Shown here: positions 34,273 to 44,528 of the stretch, in pieces | How the letters are laid out: each line of letters begins with the position of its first letter | Numbering within the stretch: the stretch's first letter is position 1 | From: Micromonospora pattaloongensis | Lineage (GTDB): Bacteria; Actinomycetota; Actinomycetes; Mycobacteriales; Micromonosporaceae | Assembly (NCBI RefSeq): GCF_900107255.1 | Contig: NZ_FNPH01000014.1 | Coordinates: forward strand, 1 to 64,000 | Reading direction: 5' to 3' | DNA: 64,000 nucleotides | Notes under the pieces: model-generated | The model's input: the letters and a program-made list of their open reading frames with translations, nothing else | Databases searched by the model: none | What the model was told of the DNA's origin: nothing | Translations under genes and position numbers: made by a program

Positions 34273-36876
34273 TCAGTCTTTGAGCATGTCGTCTAGGAGG
34301 AGGGCGCAGCGGATCAGGCCTAGGTGGCTGTAGGCCTGGGGGTGGTTGCCGAGGCCTCGTTCGCCGAGCGGGTCGTACTGCTCGGGGAGCAGCCCGGTCG
34401 GGCCGGCGGTGTCGACCATCTGCATGAACAGCTCCTCGGCGTCGCCACGCCGCCCGGTGCGCAGGTACGCCTCGATGAGCCAGGCGGTGCAGATGTGGAA
34501 GCCGCCCTCCCGGCCCGGCAGCCCGTCGTCCCACCGGTAGCGGTAGACCACCGGACCGCTGCGCAGGTCGGCCTCGACCTTGAGCACGGTGGCCAGGAAG
34601 CGGGGGTCGTCGTCGGGGAGCAGCCCGGACAGGCCGATCCAGAGGGAGGAGGCGTCCATCTCCTCGTCGCCGTACGCGACGGTGTACGCCCCGGCGCCGG
34701 GGTGCCAGCCGTGTTCGAGCACGTTGTGCCCGATCCGGTCGCGCAGCGCCACCCACTCCGGCCGGTCCTGCCCGCCGTGCCGGCGCACCACGTGCAGCGC
34801 CCGGTCCACGGTCATCCAGCACATCACCTTGGAGTAGACGTGGTGCCGGGGCGCGAGCCGCGCCTCCCACAGGCCGTGGTCCGGCTCGTGCCAGCGTCGC
34901 TCGACGGCCTGCACCATCGACTCCAGCACCCTCCACTCCTGCTCGCGCACCGAGCCACGGGCGTCGGCGACCGCGGCGAGCAGATCGGCGATCGGCCCGA
35001 AGACGTCGAGCTGGAGCTGGTGGTTGGCGAGGTTGCCGACCCGGACCGGCCGGGAGCCGGCGTAGCCGGGCAGGGTGTCGATGACCGCCTCGGCGCCGAG
35101 CTCGTAGCCCTCCACGGTGTAGAGCGGGTGCAGCCGCTCCGGGTGCCCGCCGGTGCGCTCCACGCAGCCGTCCACCCAGCGCAGGAACGCCTCGGCCTCG
35201 GTCAGCGAGCCGAGGTCCACCAGGGCGCGCGCGGTCATCGCCGCGTCGCGCAGCCAGCAGTAGCGGTAGTCCCAGTTGCGGACCCCGCCGATCTCCTCGG
35301 GCAGCGAGGTGGTCGCCGCGGCGAGGATCGAGCCGGTGGCCTCGTGGCAGAGCCCGCGCAGCGTCAGGGCGCTGCGCGCGACCAGCTCGCGGGCGGTGCT
35401 GGGCAGCCGGAGCCCGGACAGCCAGGACCGCCACGGCGTCTCGGCGATGCCCTGGCGCTCCTGCAGCGGCGTGGTGTGGTGCTCGAGGCTGTGCGACCCG
35501 AAGCGCAGCTCCAGCGTGACGGAGCCGCCGGCGGCGGGGAGGTCGACCACGGCGCGCGCGTTCTCGTGCCCGCCGTCCTGGACGATCTCCCACTCCACGC
35601 CGGGGGAGTAGAGCGCGAACGGCTCGTTGGAGCCGAGCACCAGCAACCCGTCGCCGAGCGGTTGCAGCTGCACCGAGACCTGGCCGAACTCCGGCCGCGG
35701 GGCGAACTCGATCCGGGCCCGCCCGGTCCCGCTGAGCACCCGTACCAGCGTGGAGTCCCCGGTGTCTCCGGTGTCCCCACCGGCGATGTCGGCCGGCCGG
35801 TGGTCGAGCCAGTCGGTGACGGTCAGGCCGGACCAGCGCGTCTCGACGGTCATGGTGCCCGGCCGGTACCGCTGGCCGAGGGGGAGGCCGCCGCGGTCCG
35901 GGGTGACCGTGAAGTGCCCGGCCGGTCCGCCGCCGAGCAGGTCGGCGAAGACCGCGGGGGAGTCGGGCTTGGGGTGGCTGAGCCAGGTGACCTTGGCCTC
36001 GGGCGTCAGCAGCGCGACGGTACGGCCGTTGGCGAGCATGGAGTGACGTTCGATCGGCACCGCGCGCTCGCCGAACAGCCAGTGCCGGCGGGTCTCCAGC
36101 AGCAGGCCGAGCACGCGGGCCGCGTCGATCGGCTCACCGACCCGGTATTCGGCGCGGGTCTCGCCCGGCCCGATCTTGATGCCCATGTCCGGGCCGTGCA
36201 GGTGGGCGAAGGCGTTCTCGTCGGTGATGTCGTCGCCGATGAACAGCACGGCGCTCGCCGACATCTGGGTGCGGATCTGGTCGACGGCGGTGCCCTTGTG
36301 GGTCGGGACAACCGACAGCTCCACGACCTCCTTGCCGTGGGTGACGGTCACCTCGGGCCAGGTGGCGGGGCCGGATCGAACCGCTTCGACGACCTCCGCG
36401 GTGACGCCCGGGTCCGCACCGCGCGTGTGCACCGCCACGCTCGCCGGCTTGATCTCCAACCGGACCCCGGCGTGGCCGTGCGTGATCTGCCGCAGTTCGG
36501 CCTTGAGGCGGCTGCGGACCGCGACGAGTTCGGGGGCGAGTCGCTCGACGAAGCCGATGTCGAACTCGGAGCCGTGGCTGCCGACCAGGTGCACCTCGCT
36601 GGGGAGGCGGGACAGCGCGGCGAGATCGCGCAGCGCGCGCCCGGAGACCACCGCGACGGTGGTCTGCGGCAGCGCGGCCAGCGCCCGGATGGCGGCGACC
36701 GACTCCGGCAGCGGCACGGCCTTGGTCGGGTCCTCGACGATCGGTGCGAGCGTGCCGTCGTAGTCGCAGGCGACCAGCAGCAACGGCACCCGGGCGATCC
36801 GCCCGATGGCAGCGCTCAGCTCCGGGGTGATCCCGTCGATGCCGTGCGCGTGCCCGTCCGTGACGGGCGGTGTCAT
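34273..36876 (-). CDS. Trehalose-6-phosphate phosphatase fused to GH15 hydrolase
   Basis: An 867-residue two-enzyme fusion. Residues of about 1-265 are OtsB (HAD fold): nucleophile box [11 protein letters not shown] with Asp38 and Asp40, then [11 protein letters not shown] and [10 protein letters not shown]. From about 275 to the end is a GH15 protein: an N-terminal beta domain, then the (alpha/alpha)6 barrel with [20 protein letters not shown], a Trp/Glu-rich [17 protein letters not shown], and [16 protein letters not shown] carrying the probable catalytic base region. Actinobacterial GH15 members include trehalases, so one chain may make and break trehalose. ATG 36876 overlaps the otsA stop (ATGA). 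Whether the GH15 acts on trehalose or alpha-glucan is not settled by sequence. Confidence 0.88.
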   Translation of the reverse strand: MTPPVTDGHAHGIDGITPELSAAIGRIARVPLLLVACDYDGTLAPIVEDPTKAVPLPESVAAIRALAALPQTTVAVVSGRALRDLAALSRLPSEVHLVGSHGSEFDIGFVERLAPELVAVRSRLKAELRQITHGHAGVRLEIKPASVAVHTRGADPGVTAEVVEAVRSGPATWPEVTVTHGKEVVELSVVPTHKGTAVDQIRTQMSASAVLFIGDDITDENAFAHLHGPDMGIKIGPGETRAEYRVGEPIDAARVLGLLLETRRHWLFGERAVPIERHSMLANGRTVALLTPEAKVTWLSHPKPDSPAVFADLLGGGPAGHFTVTPDRGGLPLGQRYRPGTMTVETRWSGLTVTDWLDHRPADIAGGDTGDTGDSTLVRVLSGTGRARIEFAPRPEFGQVSVQLQPLGDGLLVLGSNEPFALYSPGVEWEIVQDGGHENARAVVDLPAAGGSVTLELRFGSHSLEHHTTPLQERQGIAETPWRSWLSGLRLPSTARELVARSALTLRGLCHEATGSILAAATTSLPEEIGGVRNWDYRYCWLRDAAMTARALVDLGSLTEAEAFLRWVDGCVERTGGHPERLHPLYTVEGYELGAEAVIDTLPGYAGSRPVRVGNLANHQLQLDVFGPIADLLAAVADARGSVREQEWRVLESMVQAVERRWHEPDHGLWEARLAPRHHVYSKVMCWMTVDRALHVVRRHGGQDRPEWVALRDRIGHNVLEHGWHPGAGAYTVAYGDEEMDASSLWIGLSGLLPDDDPRFLATVLKVEADLRSGPVVYRYRWDDGLPGREGGFHICTAWLIEAYLRTGRRGDAEELFMQMVDTAGPTGLLPEQYDPLGERGLGNHPQAYSHLGLIRCALLLDDMLKD

Positions 36877-38273
36877 GCCGCCTCCGTCTCGGGGACGCCG
36901 AGCTCGTTGAGGAAGGACCGCGCCCAGTGCCCGACGTCGTGGGTGCGCAGGTGGCGCTGCATGATGCGCATGCGGCGCCGCGCCTCGCCCTCGTCGACGT
37001 GCACGGCGCGCAGCAGCGCGTCCTTCACCCCGTCGGGATCGTGCGGGTTACAGAGGAAGGCCTGGCGCAGCTCGGTAGCGGCGCCGGCGAACTCGCTGAG
37101 CACGAGCGCGCCACCGTGGTCGGCGCGCGCTGCGACGTACTCCTTGGCCACCAGATTCATTCCGTCTCGCAGCGGGGTCACCATCATCACGTCCGCCGCG
37201 CAGTAGAGCGCGGCGAGTTCACTGCGACTGTACGACTGGTGGAGGTAATGCACTGCCGGCACCCCGACTCGGCCGAATTCGCCATTAATCCGGCCAACTT
37301 CGCGCTCGACCTTGACCCGTAGCGCCTGGTAGTGCTCGACCCGCTCGCGACTCGGCGTGGCGACCTGCACCATAACCGCATCGGGAACTGTCAACTTTCC
37401 GTCAGCAAGAAGCTCGCGGAACGCCTTGAGGCGCAGCTCGATCCCCTTCGTGTAGTCGAGCCGGTCCACGCCGAGGATCACGGTCTTCGGGTCGCCCAGC
37501 TCGGCCCGGATCTGCTTCGCCCGCGCCTGCACCATCGGGTCGTTGGCCATCCGCTCCATCTCCGCCACGTCGATGGAGATGGGGAAGGCGCCGGATTTGA
37601 CCCGGCGCCCGTCGACCTCGATGGTCTGGCCTTCGTAGCGCAGCCCGAGCAGGTGGCGCGCCAGCCGGACGAAGTTCTGCGCGGCCAGCCGCTGCTGGAA
37701 GCCGACCAGGTCGGCGCCGAGCAGCCCGCGCAGGATCTCGGCGCGCAGCGGCATCTGCATGAAGAGCTCGATCGGCGGGAAGGGAATGTGCAGGAAGAAG
37801 CCGATCCGCAGGTCGGGCCGGAGCTCCCGGAGCATCGCCGGCACCAGCTGCAGCTGGTAGTCCTGCACCCAGACCGTCGCGCCCTCGGCGGCGACCTCCG
37901 CCGCGGCCTCGGCGAACCGGGCGTTGACCACCCGGTACGCCTCGCGCCAGCGGCGCTTGAAGGCCGGTGTCTCGACGGCGTCGTGGTAGAGCGGCCAGAT
38001 GGTGGCGTTGGACTGCCCCTCGTAGTAGCGCTCCAGCTCCTCGGAGCTGAGCGGGACGGGGTGCAGTCGGATGCCCTCCAGCTCGAACGGCTCGGGGGCG
38101 GCGCCGACGCCGCCGGCCCAGCCGACCCAGGTCCCCTGGTGTTCGGCGAGCACCGGATGCAGCGCGGTCACCAGACCACCGGGGCTGCGCCGCCACTGCT
38201 TCCCCTCGGGCGTGTTCACCTGGTCCACGGGCAGGCGGTTGGCTACGACAACAAACGAACTGCGAACCGTCAC
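36873..38273 (-). CDS. otsA: Trehalose-6-phosphate synthase (OtsA)
   Basis: A 466-residue GT20 glycosyltransferase making trehalose-6-phosphate from UDP- or GDP-glucose and glucose-6-phosphate. Motifs: [62 protein letters not shown] and [16 protein letters not shown]. The frame opens with GTG 38282, but GGAGG abuts that codon, so GTG 38273 ([14 protein letters not shown]) with about 9 bases of spacing is preferred. The next gene overlaps by 4 bp and supplies the phosphatase, so both steps of the OtsAB route are co-translated. Confidence 0.93.
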   Translation of the reverse strand: MTVRSSFVVVANRLPVDQVNTPEGKQWRRSPGGLVTALHPVLAEHQGTWVGWAGGVGAAPEPFELEGIRLHPVPLSSEELERYYEGQSNATIWPLYHDAVETPAFKRRWREAYRVVNARFAEAAAEVAAEGATVWVQDYQLQLVPAMLRELRPDLRIGFFLHIPFPPIELFMQMPLRAEILRGLLGADLVGFQQRLAAQNFVRLARHLLGLRYEGQTIEVDGRRVKSGAFPISIDVAEMERMANDPMVQARAKQIRAELGDPKTVILGVDRLDYTKGIELRLKAFRELLADGKLTVPDAVMVQVATPSRERVEHYQALRVKVEREVGRINGEFGRVGVPAVHYLHQSYSRSELAALYCAADVMMVTPLRDGMNLVAKEYVAARADHGGALVLSEFAGAATELRQAFLCNPHDPDGVKDALLRAVHVDEGEARRRMRIMQRHLRTHDVGHWARSFLNELGVPETEAA

Positions 38274-38723
38274 GTTCCGCACACCTCCGGTGATTACGGG
38301 ACCGACCCTGAGCGTACTAAGCGCCGCCGAGGCAAAGCGTCCCCGCCCGCTCTTTACTGCCCCGTCCGTTTCGGCCGCGAAACATCGAGTTGATCACCAT
38401 CACACCGCCCTTCCGGCCGCGCCGCAACCCGGCGAGCGTGGCGGCGCGCCGGAAGGAAAACGCCGCCCCCGGCGTTGCGTCCCGTGGAGCGTCCATCGGC
38501 GATCCCGATGGGCGACGATCGGCGGTCCCGCGCCGTACCGGCATCAGCGGGGCGATGTGCGCGCACCGCGCCCCACCTGTCAGGATTGACGGCGGCGTCC
38601 GCCGAATCGGTCTCCGTACGCGACCCGCCTGCGCCCCGCGGCGGTCGTCGACGGGCGACTCCGGCCGCGACAGCGCCCGGAGCGCACACGAGTCTGACGA
38701 GAACTCTGGAGGTAGGCCGCACC
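38274..38723. other. 450-bp divergent intergenic region, otsA/ettA
   Basis: I see no supported gene here. It contains the otsA ribosome site (GGAGG on the minus strand near 38284-38288) and the ettA one (GGAGGT at 38708-38713), and presumably both promoters, which I could not place with confidence. The ettA frame is open through part of it without homology. Confidence 0.5.
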
Positions 38724-40400
38724 GTGGCCCAGTTCATCTACGTCCTGGAAAAGGCGCGCAAGGCGCACGGCGACAAGGTCGTGCTCGACAACGTGACGCT
38801 GAACTTCCTGCCGGGCGCCAAGATCGGTGTGGTCGGGCCGAACGGCGCCGGTAAGTCCAGCCTTCTCAAGATCATGGCCGGCCTGGACCGTCCGAGCAAC
38901 GGCGAGGCCCGGCTGATGCCCGGCTACACCGTCGGGATGCTCGCCCAGGAGCCGCCGCTCAACGAGTCGAAGACCGTCCTCGGCAACATCGAGGAGGCGG
39001 TCGCCGACACGAAGGCCAAGCTGGAGCGGTTCAACTCCATCGCCGAGCAGATGGCCACCGACTACTCCGACGAGCTGATGGAGGAGATGGGCAAGCTCCA
39101 GGAGGAGCTCGACCACGCCGACGCGTGGGACATCGACTCGAAGCTCGAGCTGGCGATGGACGCGCTGCGCTGCCCGCCGCCGGACGCCGACGTCACCGCG
39201 CTCTCCGGGGGTGAGCGCCGCCGGGTGGCGCTGTGCAAGCTGCTGTTGGAGGCGCCGGACCTGCTGCTGCTCGACGAGCCCACCAACCATCTGGACGCGG
39301 AGAGCGTGCACTGGCTGGAGCAGCACCTGGCCAAGTACGCCGGCACGGTCATCGCCATCACCCACGACCGGTACTTCCTCGACAACGTGGCCAACTGGAT
39401 CCTGGAGCTGGACCGAGGCCACACCTACCCGTACGAGGGCAACTACTCCACCTACCTCGACAAGAAGGCCGCCCGGCTGGCCGTGCAGGGGCGCAAGGAC
39501 GCCAAGCTGCAGAAGCGGCTCACCGACGAACTCGAGTGGGTGCGCTCCAACGCCAAGGCGCGGCAGACCAAGTCCAAGGCGCGGCTGGAGCGCTACGAGG
39601 AGATGGCGAGCGAGGCGGAGAAGACCCGCAAGCTCGACTTCGAGGAGATCCAGATCCCGCCGGGTCCGCGGCTGGGCAACACGGTCATCGAGGCCCGCAA
39701 CCTGATCAAGGGCTTCGGGGACCGGACCCTGATCGACGACCTGAGCTTCTCGCTGCCGCGCAACGGCATCGTCGGCGTCATCGGTCCGAACGGCGTCGGC
39801 AAGACCACGCTGTTCAAGACCATCGTCGGCCTGGAGGAGGCGGACAAGGGCGAGGTCAAGGTCGGCGAGACGGTGCAGCTGTCGTACGTCGACCAGAACC
39901 GCGCCGGCCTGGACGGCGACAAGACCGTCTGGGAGGTCGTCTCCGACGGGTTGGACCACCTGATGGTGGGCAAGGTCGAGATGCCGTCGCGCGCCTACGT
40001 CGCGGCGTTCGGCTTCAAGGGGCCGGACCAGCAGAAGCCGGTGAAGGTGCTCTCCGGTGGTGAGCGCAACCGACTGAACCTGGCGCTGACCCTGAAGATC
40101 GGCGGCAACGTGATCCTGCTCGACGAGCCGACCAACGACCTGGACGTCGAGACGCTGTCGAGCCTGGAGAACGCGCTGCTGGAGTTCCCCGGCTGCGCCG
40201 TGGTGATCTCCCACGACCGGATGTTCCTGGACAAGGTGGCGACGCACATCCTGGCCTGGGAGGGCGACGACGAGAACCCCGCCAAGTGGTTCTGGTTCGA
40301 GGGCAACTTCGAGGCGTACGAGAAGAACAAGGTCGAGCGGCTCGGCGCGGAGGCCGCGCGGCCGCACCGCGTCACCTACCGCAAGCTCACGCGTGACTGA
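38724..40400 (+). CDS. ettA: ABC-F translation factor EttA
   Basis: A 558-residue soluble ABC-F protein with two ATPase domains: GVVGPNGAGKSSLLKIMAG with LSGGERRRVALCKLLLEAP and LLLLDEPTNHLD, then GVIGPNGVGKTTLFKTIVG with LSGGERNRLNLALTL and ILLDEPTNDLD. Between them is the charged inter-domain linker (EEIQIPPGPRLGN), and an arm insertion lies in the first domain. EttA gates the first elongation step on the ribosomal E site according to ATP/ADP. GTG 38724 follows GGAGGT with 10 bases of spacing and gives the canonical length; upstream frame extension lacks homology. The thioesterase gene overlaps its end by 8 bp. Confidence 0.93.
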   Translation: MAQFIYVLEKARKAHGDKVVLDNVTLNFLPGAKIGVVGPNGAGKSSLLKIMAGLDRPSNGEARLMPGYTVGMLAQEPPLNESKTVLGNIEEAVADTKAKLERFNSIAEQMATDYSDELMEEMGKLQEELDHADAWDIDSKLELAMDALRCPPPDADVTALSGGERRRVALCKLLLEAPDLLLLDEPTNHLDAESVHWLEQHLAKYAGTVIAITHDRYFLDNVANWILELDRGHTYPYEGNYSTYLDKKAARLAVQGRKDAKLQKRLTDELEWVRSNAKARQTKSKARLERYEEMASEAEKTRKLDFEEIQIPPGPRLGNTVIEARNLIKGFGDRTLIDDLSFSLPRNGIVGVIGPNGVGKTTLFKTIVGLEEADKGEVKVGETVQLSYVDQNRAGLDGDKTVWEVVSDGLDHLMVGKVEMPSRAYVAAFGFKGPDQQKPVKVLSGGERNRLNLALTLKIGGNVILLDEPTNDLDVETLSSLENALLEFPGCAVVISHDRMFLDKVATHILAWEGDDENPAKWFWFEGNFEAYEKNKVERLGAEAARPHRVTYRKLTRD

Positions 40401-40941
40401 GATCGCGGACGCGCGTGCCGGGGGCGATGCTCCCGGCACGCGCGTGGCTGACCACCGGTACGTCTACCACTGCGCGCTGCGGTGGTCGGACCTCGACGCG
40501 TACGGGCACGTCAACAACGCGCGCTTCCTCACTCTCTACGAGGAGGCGCGGGTGGCGCTGATGTTCGTCGGCGGGCGGGCGTGGGGCGTGGGGTCGTTCT
40601 CCGACGGCGTGGTGATCGCGCGGCACGAGATCGACTATCTGCGGCCGGTCGACTACGCGCTCGGCCGGGCCACCGCCGAGACGCCGCCGCAGGTGCGCAT
40701 CGAGATGTGGGTCGAACAGATCCGGGCCTCCCGGTTCACCATCGGCTACGAGCTCTTCGACGGCGACGTGCTGGCGAGCCGGGCGCGCTCGGTGCTGGTC
40801 CCGTTCGACCTGGAGCAGCAGCGGCCGCGGCGGCTGACCGGGGACGAGCGGACCTTCCTGGCCCGGTACGCGGCGCCGGCCGAAGGCGCCGCCGATAGCG
40901 CGGCGGGAGAACCGCTGCCGGCCGAGGTCCGGTCGCGATGA
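40393..40941 (+). CDS. Hot-dog fold acyl-CoA thioesterase
   Basis: A 182-residue 4-hydroxybenzoyl-CoA-thioesterase-like protein. The signature region YHCALRWSDLDAYGHVNN followed by ARFLTLYEEAR holds the family Asp in WSDLDAYGHVNN, and the strand region IARHEIDYLRPVDY and EIRASRF-like segment follow. Substrate acyl-CoA unknown. GTG 40393 lies inside the 3' end of ettA (8-bp overlap), and ATG of the following gene overlaps its stop, so ettA, this gene and the next form one coupled operon. The C-terminal about 25 residues are low-complexity. Confidence 0.85.
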   Translation: MTEIADARAGGDAPGTRVADHRYVYHCALRWSDLDAYGHVNNARFLTLYEEARVALMFVGGRAWGVGSFSDGVVIARHEIDYLRPVDYALGRATAETPPQVRIEMWVEQIRASRFTIGYELFDGDVLASRARSVLVPFDLEQQRPRRLTGDERTFLARYAAPAEGAADSAAGEPLPAEVRSR

Positions 40942-41606
40942 CCGAGCCGCACGGGCTGACCGGCGTGCCGGACGTCGGAGCCTTCCTGGCCCGGCTGACC
41001 CGGCTCGATCCGGGCGCCGTGGTACGGCTGCGCGCCGTCGGAGCGGACCGGACCGTCCTCTGGGGGCGGCTGCCCTGGGCGGTGCTGGTCGGTCGGGCGG
41101 TCGCGGGGGCGGGCCCGGCCGACGCGACGGTGGGCGCGGCGGAGCTGCTGGCCGAGGTGGCCCGGGGCGGGGCGGCGCTGCCGGCGCGGCGGGATCAGCA
41201 GTGGCGGTGGCCGTTGCCGCCGCCGGCGGGCCCGGTGGTGGAGACGGTGAGCGCCGCGGAGGTGCGGCAGGTCGCCGAGGCGGCGGCGGGGACGTTGCGG
41301 ACGGCCGCGACCGAGGGGGTCGGCGGGCGGGCCGTGGGGCAGCGGATGCTCCGGGACGCGCTGCTCGACCACGTCGCCGTCGTGGTGACCGGGCCCGGGG
41401 TGGGCCGGATCGAGGTGCCGCAGCGGCTGGTCCAGGCGATCGTCCGGATGGGTTTCCTCGGCCCGGCCGAGGAGGCGGGGGAGGTCCCGGTCCATGTCCG
41501 GATCGCCGGTCGCTGGATCGGGCTTTCTGCACCCTACGGAGTCGCGTGGCTACCGCCCGTAAGTACCTTGGCGGTGCGAATGGCGGGTACTCGTCCGAAC
41601 GGATGA
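40938..41606 (+). CDS. Conserved hypothetical protein
   Basis: A 222-residue soluble protein that I cannot assign to a named family. It begins MTEPHGLTGVPDVGAFLARL, is rich in Ala, Val, Gly and Arg, and has a C-terminal part with VVVTGPGVGRIEVPQRLVQA followed by IVRMGFLGP. No signal peptide, membrane helix or catalytic motif is evident. ATG 40938 overlaps the thioesterase stop by 4 bp. The arrangement ettA-thioesterase-this gene suggests a conserved neighbourhood in the family, which is an inference. Confidence 0.7.
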   Translation: MTEPHGLTGVPDVGAFLARLTRLDPGAVVRLRAVGADRTVLWGRLPWAVLVGRAVAGAGPADATVGAAELLAEVARGGAALPARRDQQWRWPLPPPAGPVVETVSAAEVRQVAEAAAGTLRTAATEGVGGRAVGQRMLRDALLDHVAVVVTGPGVGRIEVPQRLVQAIVRMGFLGPAEEAGEVPVHVRIAGRWIGLSAPYGVAWLPPVSTLAVRMAGTRPNG

Positions 41607-41736
41607 GGTGAAATGGTCTGTCCGGTTTGGTGCGACCGTTGGGGGGATGCCTGCGGGCGGCTGTCCGGGTACCGTCGTGCCTCGGGTCCAACGCAACGTA
41701 AACGTATGGATCCGCTGGGGAGCGAGGTGCGCGAGG

Positions 41737-42321
41737 ATGCCGTGGTGGTCGTGGCGCCCCGGTCACGCCGGTGGCGTTGAGCCGGAATCTCGAAAGGCGA
41801 TGGCCGGGGGCGGCAGCGTCCGGCTCGGAGTGCCGACGCCGCGAGAGCCGGAGAAGCCCTGCCCGTCCGGCGACATATCCACGATGGACACGGTCTCCGC
41901 GCCGGCCGCGCCGGTCACGTTGAGCCGGGTCGGCGAGGCGCTCGACCTGCTCGACATCCGTTACCTGGCCGACGGCGACGGCAGCCTGCTGGCGATGTGG
42001 GAGCGCCACGCGGTGCTGTTCACGCTGGAGGGCCCGGACGACGAGATCCTCGTCGTACGCGCCCGTCCACACTCGACAGTTCCCCCGGACTGGGCCGACC
42101 GGGCCTACCGCGTGGTCAACGAGTGGAACCATACCCGCCGGTTCTGCAAGGCGTACGTCGGTGACCCCACCGAGCGGGGGCAGTTGCCCATCTACGCGGA
42201 GCTGCAGGTGCCGCTCGGCGCGGGCGCGCACGACGCGCTCCTCGTCGAGATGCTCGACTGCGGCGCCGCGGTGGCGACCACGTTCGTCGACTGGCTGCAC
42301 GACGAGGGCGCGCTGCTCTGA
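41737..42321 (+). CDS. YbjN domain-containing protein
   Basis: A 194-residue protein; from about residue 55 it has the YbjN fold (VGEALDLLDIRYLADGDGSLLAMWERHAVLF, then RAYRVVNEWNHTRRFCKAYV and a C-terminal ATTFVDWLHDEGALL). YbjN proteins are small sensory or chaperone-like factors of unclear function related to type III secretion chaperone folds. ATG 41737 is chosen because MPWWSWRPGH fits an actinobacterial YbjN N-terminus and GCGAGG precedes it; ATG 41647 is in frame but less likely. It is followed 16 bp later by the convergent globin gene. Confidence 0.75.
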   Translation: MPWWSWRPGHAGGVEPESRKAMAGGGSVRLGVPTPREPEKPCPSGDISTMDTVSAPAAPVTLSRVGEALDLLDIRYLADGDGSLLAMWERHAVLFTLEGPDDEILVVRARPHSTVPPDWADRAYRVVNEWNHTRRFCKAYVGDPTERGQLPIYAELQVPLGAGAHDALLVEMLDCGAAVATTFVDWLHDEGALL

Positions 42322-42337
42322 GCCGCCGTCGGCGCCA

Positions 42338-42763
42338 TCACTCCGGGGCGTTCACCATGAAGTGCGCGGCCCGCTCCAGGTAGTCCCAGAGCATCGCGTG
42401 CTGGTCCGCCGGCAGCCCGAGGCTGTCGACCGCGTGCCGCATGTGGCGCAGCCACGCGTCGCGTTCGGCCACGCCGATCCGGAACGGCGCGTGTCGCATG
42501 CGCAGCCGCGGGTGACCGCGCTGCGCGGAGTACGTGTTCGGTCCGCCCCAGTACTGCATGAGGAAGAGCGTCATCCGCTCGGTCGCGGGGCCGAGGTCGG
42601 CCTCGGGGTACATCGGCCGCAACAGCGGATCGTCCGAGATCCCGGAGTAGAACACCTCGACCAACCGTCGGAAGGTCGGCTCGCCGCCGACCGCCTCGAA
42701 GAAGGTCGCCGGGGTAGCCCCGTCCGGCCGTCCGGTCTCCGCCTGCTCGCCTGCAGAATTCAC
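42338..42763 (-). CDS. glbO: Group II truncated haemoglobin (GlbO type)
   Basis: A 141-residue 2-on-2 globin. TFFEAVGGEPTFRRLVEVFY covers helices A-B, YPEADLGPATERMTLFLMQY precedes the hallmark WGGPNTYSAQRGHPRLRMRH with the proximal His, and a Trp occurs at the G8-like position (DAWLRHM). This closely follows mycobacterial GlbO, which binds oxygen tightly and has redox or peroxidase-like roles. The start is GTG 42763. It is followed on the same strand by nothing and preceded by the MFS gene 52 bp upstream, so the two could share a transcript. Confidence 0.9.
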   Translation of the reverse strand: MNSAGEQAETGRPDGATPATFFEAVGGEPTFRRLVEVFYSGISDDPLLRPMYPEADLGPATERMTLFLMQYWGGPNTYSAQRGHPRLRMRHAPFRIGVAERDAWLRHMRHAVDSLGLPADQHAMLWDYLERAAHFMVNAPE

Positions 42764-42815
42764 GATTCCATCCTGCCAGCCGCCGCGAGGCGGCCGGGAA
42801 CGTGTGGGGCGTGGC

Positions 42816-44279
42816 TCACAGCGCGTTGAGGCCGGCCGGCGGCGCGGACCGGTGCGCGGGCGAGTCGGGGGTGGCGGCGCCGGCCGGCGCCGACGGGGCC
42901 GCGGTGGCGGCCGGGTCGGTCGTGGCGCCCGAGTTCGTCGTGGCGGCGGCGGTGCCCGCAGCGGTGGCCCCCGGCGTCGGCTGGGACGGCACGGACGGTG
43001 CGCCGCGGCGGCTCGCCTCCGCGATGGCGGCGTTGAAGCGCTCGGCGCTGGGCCACTGGGCCGCCGTCACCAGCATGGTCAGCACCCCGGCCACGCTCCA
43101 GACCCCGACCACGGTGGGGATGGAGAAGCGGTCGGCCAGCAGCCCGGTGGCGAGCACGGCCGCGCCCTGCATCACCTGTGTGCCGGTGGCCATCACCCCG
43201 AACGCGCGGGCCCGGTAGCCGTGCGGCAGGGCCTGCACGAACAGGCCGTTGGCGACGGGCATCAGCCCGGCGACCGCGAAGCCGCAGATCGCGGCCAGCG
43301 CGGCGACCACCGCGGGCGGCGGATCGAGCAGCGCGGGGACGAGCGCGAGCGGCGCGAGCACCGCGAACGGGCGGATCAGCGTCCGACGTACGTCCGGTCG
43401 GACCGTCCGCCCGATGATCAGGCCGCCCAGGATGAAGCCGACCGGGCTCGCTGCCATGATCAACGCCTGGGCGAGCCCCCGCTCGGCCTCGTCGCCGGCG
43501 TGCTCCGCCGCCCACGCCGCCGCCAGCCCCTCGGGCACGATCGCGAAGAGCATCGCGGTGAAGACCAGCACCGCGGTGGCGCGCAGCACCGGCGTGCCGA
43601 AGACGAACCGGAAGCCCTCGCCGGTCTCCCGCAGCAGGTGGGTGCGGTGCTCGCGGGCCATCGCCGGTGGCCGCTCCCGCACGCCGAACCGGATGATCGC
43701 CGCGGAGACCGCGAAGGTCGCGGCGTCGATGAAGAGCGCGAGGCGGGGACTGACCGCCGCGACGCCGGCCCCGGCCACGTATCCGGCGACCTGCGCCGCC
43801 TGCCCGGCACTGGTGTTGACCGAGAGACCGACCACGAGCCGGTCGCCGGTAAGGATGATCGGCATCAGCGCGGACTTCGCCGCCTGGCTCGGGGGGTTGG
43901 CCAGCGTGGTGGCGAAGAGCAGCAAGAGCATGACCCAGACCGGCAGGCCGGGCACGGCGACCAGGGCGATCAGCACCATCCGGACGAGATCGCAGGCGAT
44001 CATCACGCGCCGGTACGAGCTGCGCTCCGCGACCGTGGCGAGCAGCGGCCCGCCGACCAGCCACGGCAGGTAGCTGACCGCGAACGCGGCCGCCGACATC
44101 CCGACCGACTCGGTCTCCTGGTAGACCATCACGGTGACCGCGGCCTTGGCCATGTAGTCACCGATCCACGACAGCACGGCCGCGTTGAACAGGGCCCGGA
44201 ACTCACGCTGCCCGAACACCTCGCGGAAGGTGGCGGGCCGTGCGGCCGGTTGTGCCTCGTCGGACACCGGTGCCTCCAT
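42816..44279 (-). CDS. MFS transporter (enterobactin-exporter-like)
   Basis: A 487-residue major facilitator with 12 predicted membrane segments. The pattern FREVFGQREFRALFNAAVLSWIGDYMAKAA at the N-terminus and YRRVMIACDLVRM between segments 2 and 4 fits the EntS/MFS_3 group of exporters. The last about 75 residues are an Ala/Pro/Thr-rich tail. ATG 44279 is used; the frame is open upstream to 44345 without homology. Substrate is unknown; siderophore or drug export is typical. No siderophore biosynthesis gene is nearby. Confidence 0.85.
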   Translation of the reverse strand: MEAPVSDEAQPAARPATFREVFGQREFRALFNAAVLSWIGDYMAKAAVTVMVYQETESVGMSAAAFAVSYLPWLVGGPLLATVAERSSYRRVMIACDLVRMVLIALVAVPGLPVWVMLLLLFATTLANPPSQAAKSALMPIILTGDRLVVGLSVNTSAGQAAQVAGYVAGAGVAAVSPRLALFIDAATFAVSAAIIRFGVRERPPAMAREHRTHLLRETGEGFRFVFGTPVLRATAVLVFTAMLFAIVPEGLAAAWAAEHAGDEAERGLAQALIMAASPVGFILGGLIIGRTVRPDVRRTLIRPFAVLAPLALVPALLDPPPAVVAALAAICGFAVAGLMPVANGLFVQALPHGYRARAFGVMATGTQVMQGAAVLATGLLADRFSIPTVVGVWSVAGVLTMLVTAAQWPSAERFNAAIAEASRRGAPSVPSQPTPGATAAGTAAATTNSGATTDPAATAAPSAPAGAATPDSPAHRSAPPAGLNAL

Positions 44280-44528
44280 CGTTCTCGGCCGCTCACCTCG
44301 GTGTCGGGGCTGCCGGCGAACGTTGTCAGACGTGCGGATGAGCAATATCGCAGTTACTCTCCGAGATTCTGTTTCCCGGATTCTGCCCGATCGTCTGACA
44401 CCTGGCTAGTGCGAACGGACGGTCAATCGCATCTCCGACTGAACGAACGGACGATACCTGACCGTCCATGCGGCGCGCGACCCGCGCATCGTCGATCATC
44501 GACTTCTCGTTCCGGCGCACCCGCCGGC

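Noticed and set aside
38475-38723. N-terminal extension of EttA
   Set aside because: The frame is open but shows no homology; GTG 38724 with a good ribosome site gives the standard length.
44346-44528. Small frames between the MFS and MscS genes
   Set aside because: Frames are short and show no homology; the stretch is best read as regulatory spacer.
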